This document shows, one piece after another, positions 62,283 to 64,000 of a DNA stretch of 64,000 bases. Origin of the DNA: Dietzia psychralcaliphila (GTDB lineage: Bacteria > Actinomycetota > Actinomycetes > Mycobacteriales > Mycobacteriaceae). Location of the stretch: positions 1,426,001 through 1,490,000 of the forward strand of contig NZ_CP015453.1 of the NCBI RefSeq assembly GCF_003096095.1. Direction: 5' to 3'. Position 1 is the stretch's first letter. Each line of letters begins with the position of its first letter. The translations under genes were made by a program, and so were the position numbers. The notes under the pieces are model-generated. The model searched no databases. It saw nothing but the letters and a program-made list of their open reading frames with translations, and was not told the origin of the DNA.

Positions 62283-64000
62283 ATCCCTGACGTTACGACA
62301 CGCTCGTGTCGGCCCGCGGGACCGGTCGGGCTCTGCGCGAGGGGATTGACCAGGGTGCCCGCGAACTGCAGCGAGCCCGCCTGATCTGTCAGATCGACCA
62401 TCTGGCGGGTGTCGCGCAGCTGCAGCCGGTTGAGGCACGAGTGCCGGAACCGCGGTGCGAACAGCGCCTGCCACATCGATTCGTCGACCTCTCCCGGGTC
62501 GCCGTCGCTGCCGTCCAGGGTCTGCAGGCACCGGCGGGTCTCGTCCCAGAACTCCGACGCCGGCAGGACCCCGGCGTCGTCGCAGATCGCGGCCAGATGA
62601 CGAAGTACCCCGTCCATGACGTCGGTGTGGATGCTCAACACCGCCGTCTCGGCATCCACGATGTGCCGGATCCGATCGATCCCCTCGGGCAGCGGGCGGT
62701 CGGTCACCACGGCCACCTCCTCCCCGATGTCCTTGAACAGCACCCGGCGCGGGAGGTGGTCGGGGCCGATCACCACGATCACGTTCTCCCCGTGCGGCAT
62801 GAACACCAGACCGTGCGTGAGCAGGCACCGGGCCACCGGCAGTACGTAGGCGTCGAGCAGGGCGCGGAGCCACGTGCGGGCGACCGACCCGGATCGCTCC
62901 AGATGTTCGACGACGAGGGGGCGCCCGTGCAGGTCCACGTGCAGTAGCGAGGCCAGCGTGAAGGCCCGCTCTCCCTCCGCCAGACGCGGCACCGGGCTCT
63001 CGCGCCACAGAGCGGCGATCATCTTGGTGTGCGGCCCCTCGTCCGAGACGCCGTACTCGGCTGCCCGGTGGTACGCGTCGCCGGTGTAGCCCACCGCCGC
63101 GACCTCGCGCAGGATCCCGAAGTCGAGAGCCCGGAGCACGGGATCCCCGGCGACCAGACCGGCAACCCAGTCGTTAACCGCCGGGGTGTCACGCATGTAC
63201 TTCGGCGACAGCCCGCGGGTGAAGCCCATGTTCTGCACCGCCAGCGCCGTCTTGACGTAGCCGCGCTCGGGACGGGTCACGTCGAAAAACGTACGGACGG
63301 ACTGTTGGGGGCGGTACTCACTGCGGGACTCGCCCAGATAGACGAGGTCACGGCGGGCCAGGTCGGGGCCGAACGCCACGGCGATCTTGTGCTCCCACTG
63401 CCACGGATGAACGGGCAGGAGACGGTACCCGCCGGGGTCCAGACCCAGCGCGCGGAGTGTGTCTCCGCATTCCTCGAGGGCCTCACGGCCGAACTCGCGG
63501 CGATAGAGGTCGTCCTCGTCGAGCCCGCTCACGGTGGCGAGGTGGCTCAACTCCCGGCGGACCGCCAGCCACACCAGGCGCACGGTGGCGGATGCCTCCG
63601 GGGTGTAGTGGTGCCGGTCGGCGAGTCCCAGTCCGATGCGCCCGTTGTTGGCCACGAACCCGGGGTGCCCCTCGGTCATGGCGGCCTCGACCTCCTGCAG
63701 GTCCGCCCCGGCGAGAACCTGCGCCGGACGGTCGCGGTGGTGCAGGCAGAACGCGGCCGATCCGAGGGTCGCGGCGATCTCCTCCAGGTAGACGCCGACG
63801 AGCGACTCCGGGATCCCGAGAGCCGGGGCGATCGCGGTGATCAGGGCCTGGGCGTCGGGCTCGACCGGGTCGCCGCAGACCTCGCGGCGGAGCGACCCCT
63901 CGTCCACCACCCAGTGTTCGAGCGGCAGCACACGGGCCCGGAACGTCCACCGCTCGTCCCCGGCTCGGACTTCGTAGGACCCGGGTCCGGCGCCCGGCCC
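62279..64000 (-). CDS. IucA/IucC-family NIS siderophore synthetase, 5' end cut
   Basis: At least 574 residues; the frame is open to the window edge (…YEVRAGDERWTFRARV before the first internal GTG), so the start lies outside. An ATP-dependent ligase joining citrate- or succinate-type carboxylates with amines or alcohols in non-ribosomal siderophores. N-terminal substrate/ATP segment TEGHPGFVANNGRIGLG, YRLLPVHPWQWEHKIA, SVRTFFDVTRPERGYVKTA, and the ferric-reductase-like FhuF-adjacent C-terminal part with HGENVIVVIGPDHLPRRVLFKD. Desferrioxamine-type (DesD-like) enzymes are the closest guess. Iron regulation is expected but the promoter is outside the window. Confidence 0.9.
   Translation of the reverse strand, partial: GPGAGPGSYEVRAGDERWTFRARVLPLEHWVVDEGSLRREVCGDPVEPDAQALITAIAPALGIPESLVGVYLEEIAATLGSAAFCLHHRDRPAQVLAGADLQEVEAAMTEGHPGFVANNGRIGLGLADRHHYTPEASATVRLVWLAVRRELSHLATVSGLDEDDLYRREFGREALEECGDTLRALGLDPGGYRLLPVHPWQWEHKIAVAFGPDLARRDLVYLGESRSEYRPQQSVRTFFDVTRPERGYVKTALAVQNMGFTRGLSPKYMRDTPAVNDWVAGLVAGDPVLRALDFGILREVAAVGYTGDAYHRAAEYGVSDEGPHTKMIAALWRESPVPRLAEGERAFTLASLLHVDLHGRPLVVEHLERSGSVARTWLRALLDAYVLPVARCLLTHGLVFMPHGENVIVVIGPDHLPRRVLFKDIGEEVAVVTDRPLPEGIDRIRHIVDAETAVLSIHTDVMDGVLRHLAAICDDAGVLPASEFWDETRRCLQTLDGSDGDPGEVDESMWQALFAPRFRHSCLNRLQLRDTRQMVDLTDQAGSLQFAGTLVNPLAQSPTGPAGRHERVVTSGI

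Noticed and set aside
1-64000. tRNA or rRNA genes, insertion sequences, integrase genes
   Set aside because: I saw no tRNA cloverleaf, rRNA sequence, transposase or integrase that I could support by eye; a tRNAscan or ISfinder run would decide.

Overview
This window is chromosomal DNA from a very GC-rich actinobacterium of the order Mycobacteriales. A Dietzia/Gordonia/Rhodococcus-like organism fits best; the genus is an inference, and Dietzia is my guess. Reasons: the dcw (cell-wall/division) order murF-mraY-murD-ftsW-murG-murC-ftsQ-ftsZ-pgeF-yggS-sepF-yggT-wag31; the block ileS-dinB-ansA-lspA-rluD, then dnaE, ilvA, tre genes and nad genes, in the order known from Mycobacterium tuberculosis (about Rv1536-Rv1596); a translational-type ileS T-box; and many starts that look leaderless (TANNNT-like box 6-7 nt before ATG/GTG).

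Layout. 1-14.2 kb: peptidoglycan precursor synthesis and divisome assembly, largely overlapping genes, ending in a strong hairpin after wag31. 14.2-25.1 kb: small membrane protein, T-box plus ileS, DNA polymerase IV, L-asparaginase, two lipoproteins, lspA and an RluD-type pseudouridine synthase. 25.1-31.1 kb: EamA/RarD transporter, replicative polymerase dnaE1, threonine dehydratase, and a perfect 21-bp-stem hairpin. 31.1-36.2 kb: an accessory block of five predicted secreted proteins, three of them tandem paralogues of a family I do not recognise. 36.2-48.5 kb: trehalose synthesis from glycogen (treZ, treY, treX) and an OatA-like acyltransferase. Here treZ is separated from treXY by an insertion holding a YigZ-family protein, a nitroreductase, an AbiEi/DUF559-type gene flanked by two 64-bp near-perfect palindromes, and an S4 RNA-binding protein. 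48.5-54.4 kb: membrane proteins, then nrtR-nadA-nadC around a shared palindromic operator, without nadB, then two hypotheticals. 54.4-64 kb: NAD(P)HX dehydratase with a histidine phosphatase, zinc alcohol dehydrogenase, Baeyer-Villiger-type flavin monooxygenase, a membrane protein, a phosphodiesterase-like enzyme, a secreted protein, and a siderophore (NIS) synthetase cut by the window end and overlapping an MmcQ/YjbR-like gene.

The best candidates for something undescribed are the palindrome-flanked nuclease-like gene at 39.76-40.97 kb, whose organisation recalls REP/RAYT elements, and the secreted three-paralogue operon at 31.96-34.24 kb with CRP/GlxR-like sites at its promoter. In-frame short tandem repeats (13, 15, 27, 33 bp) are common at gene ends here.
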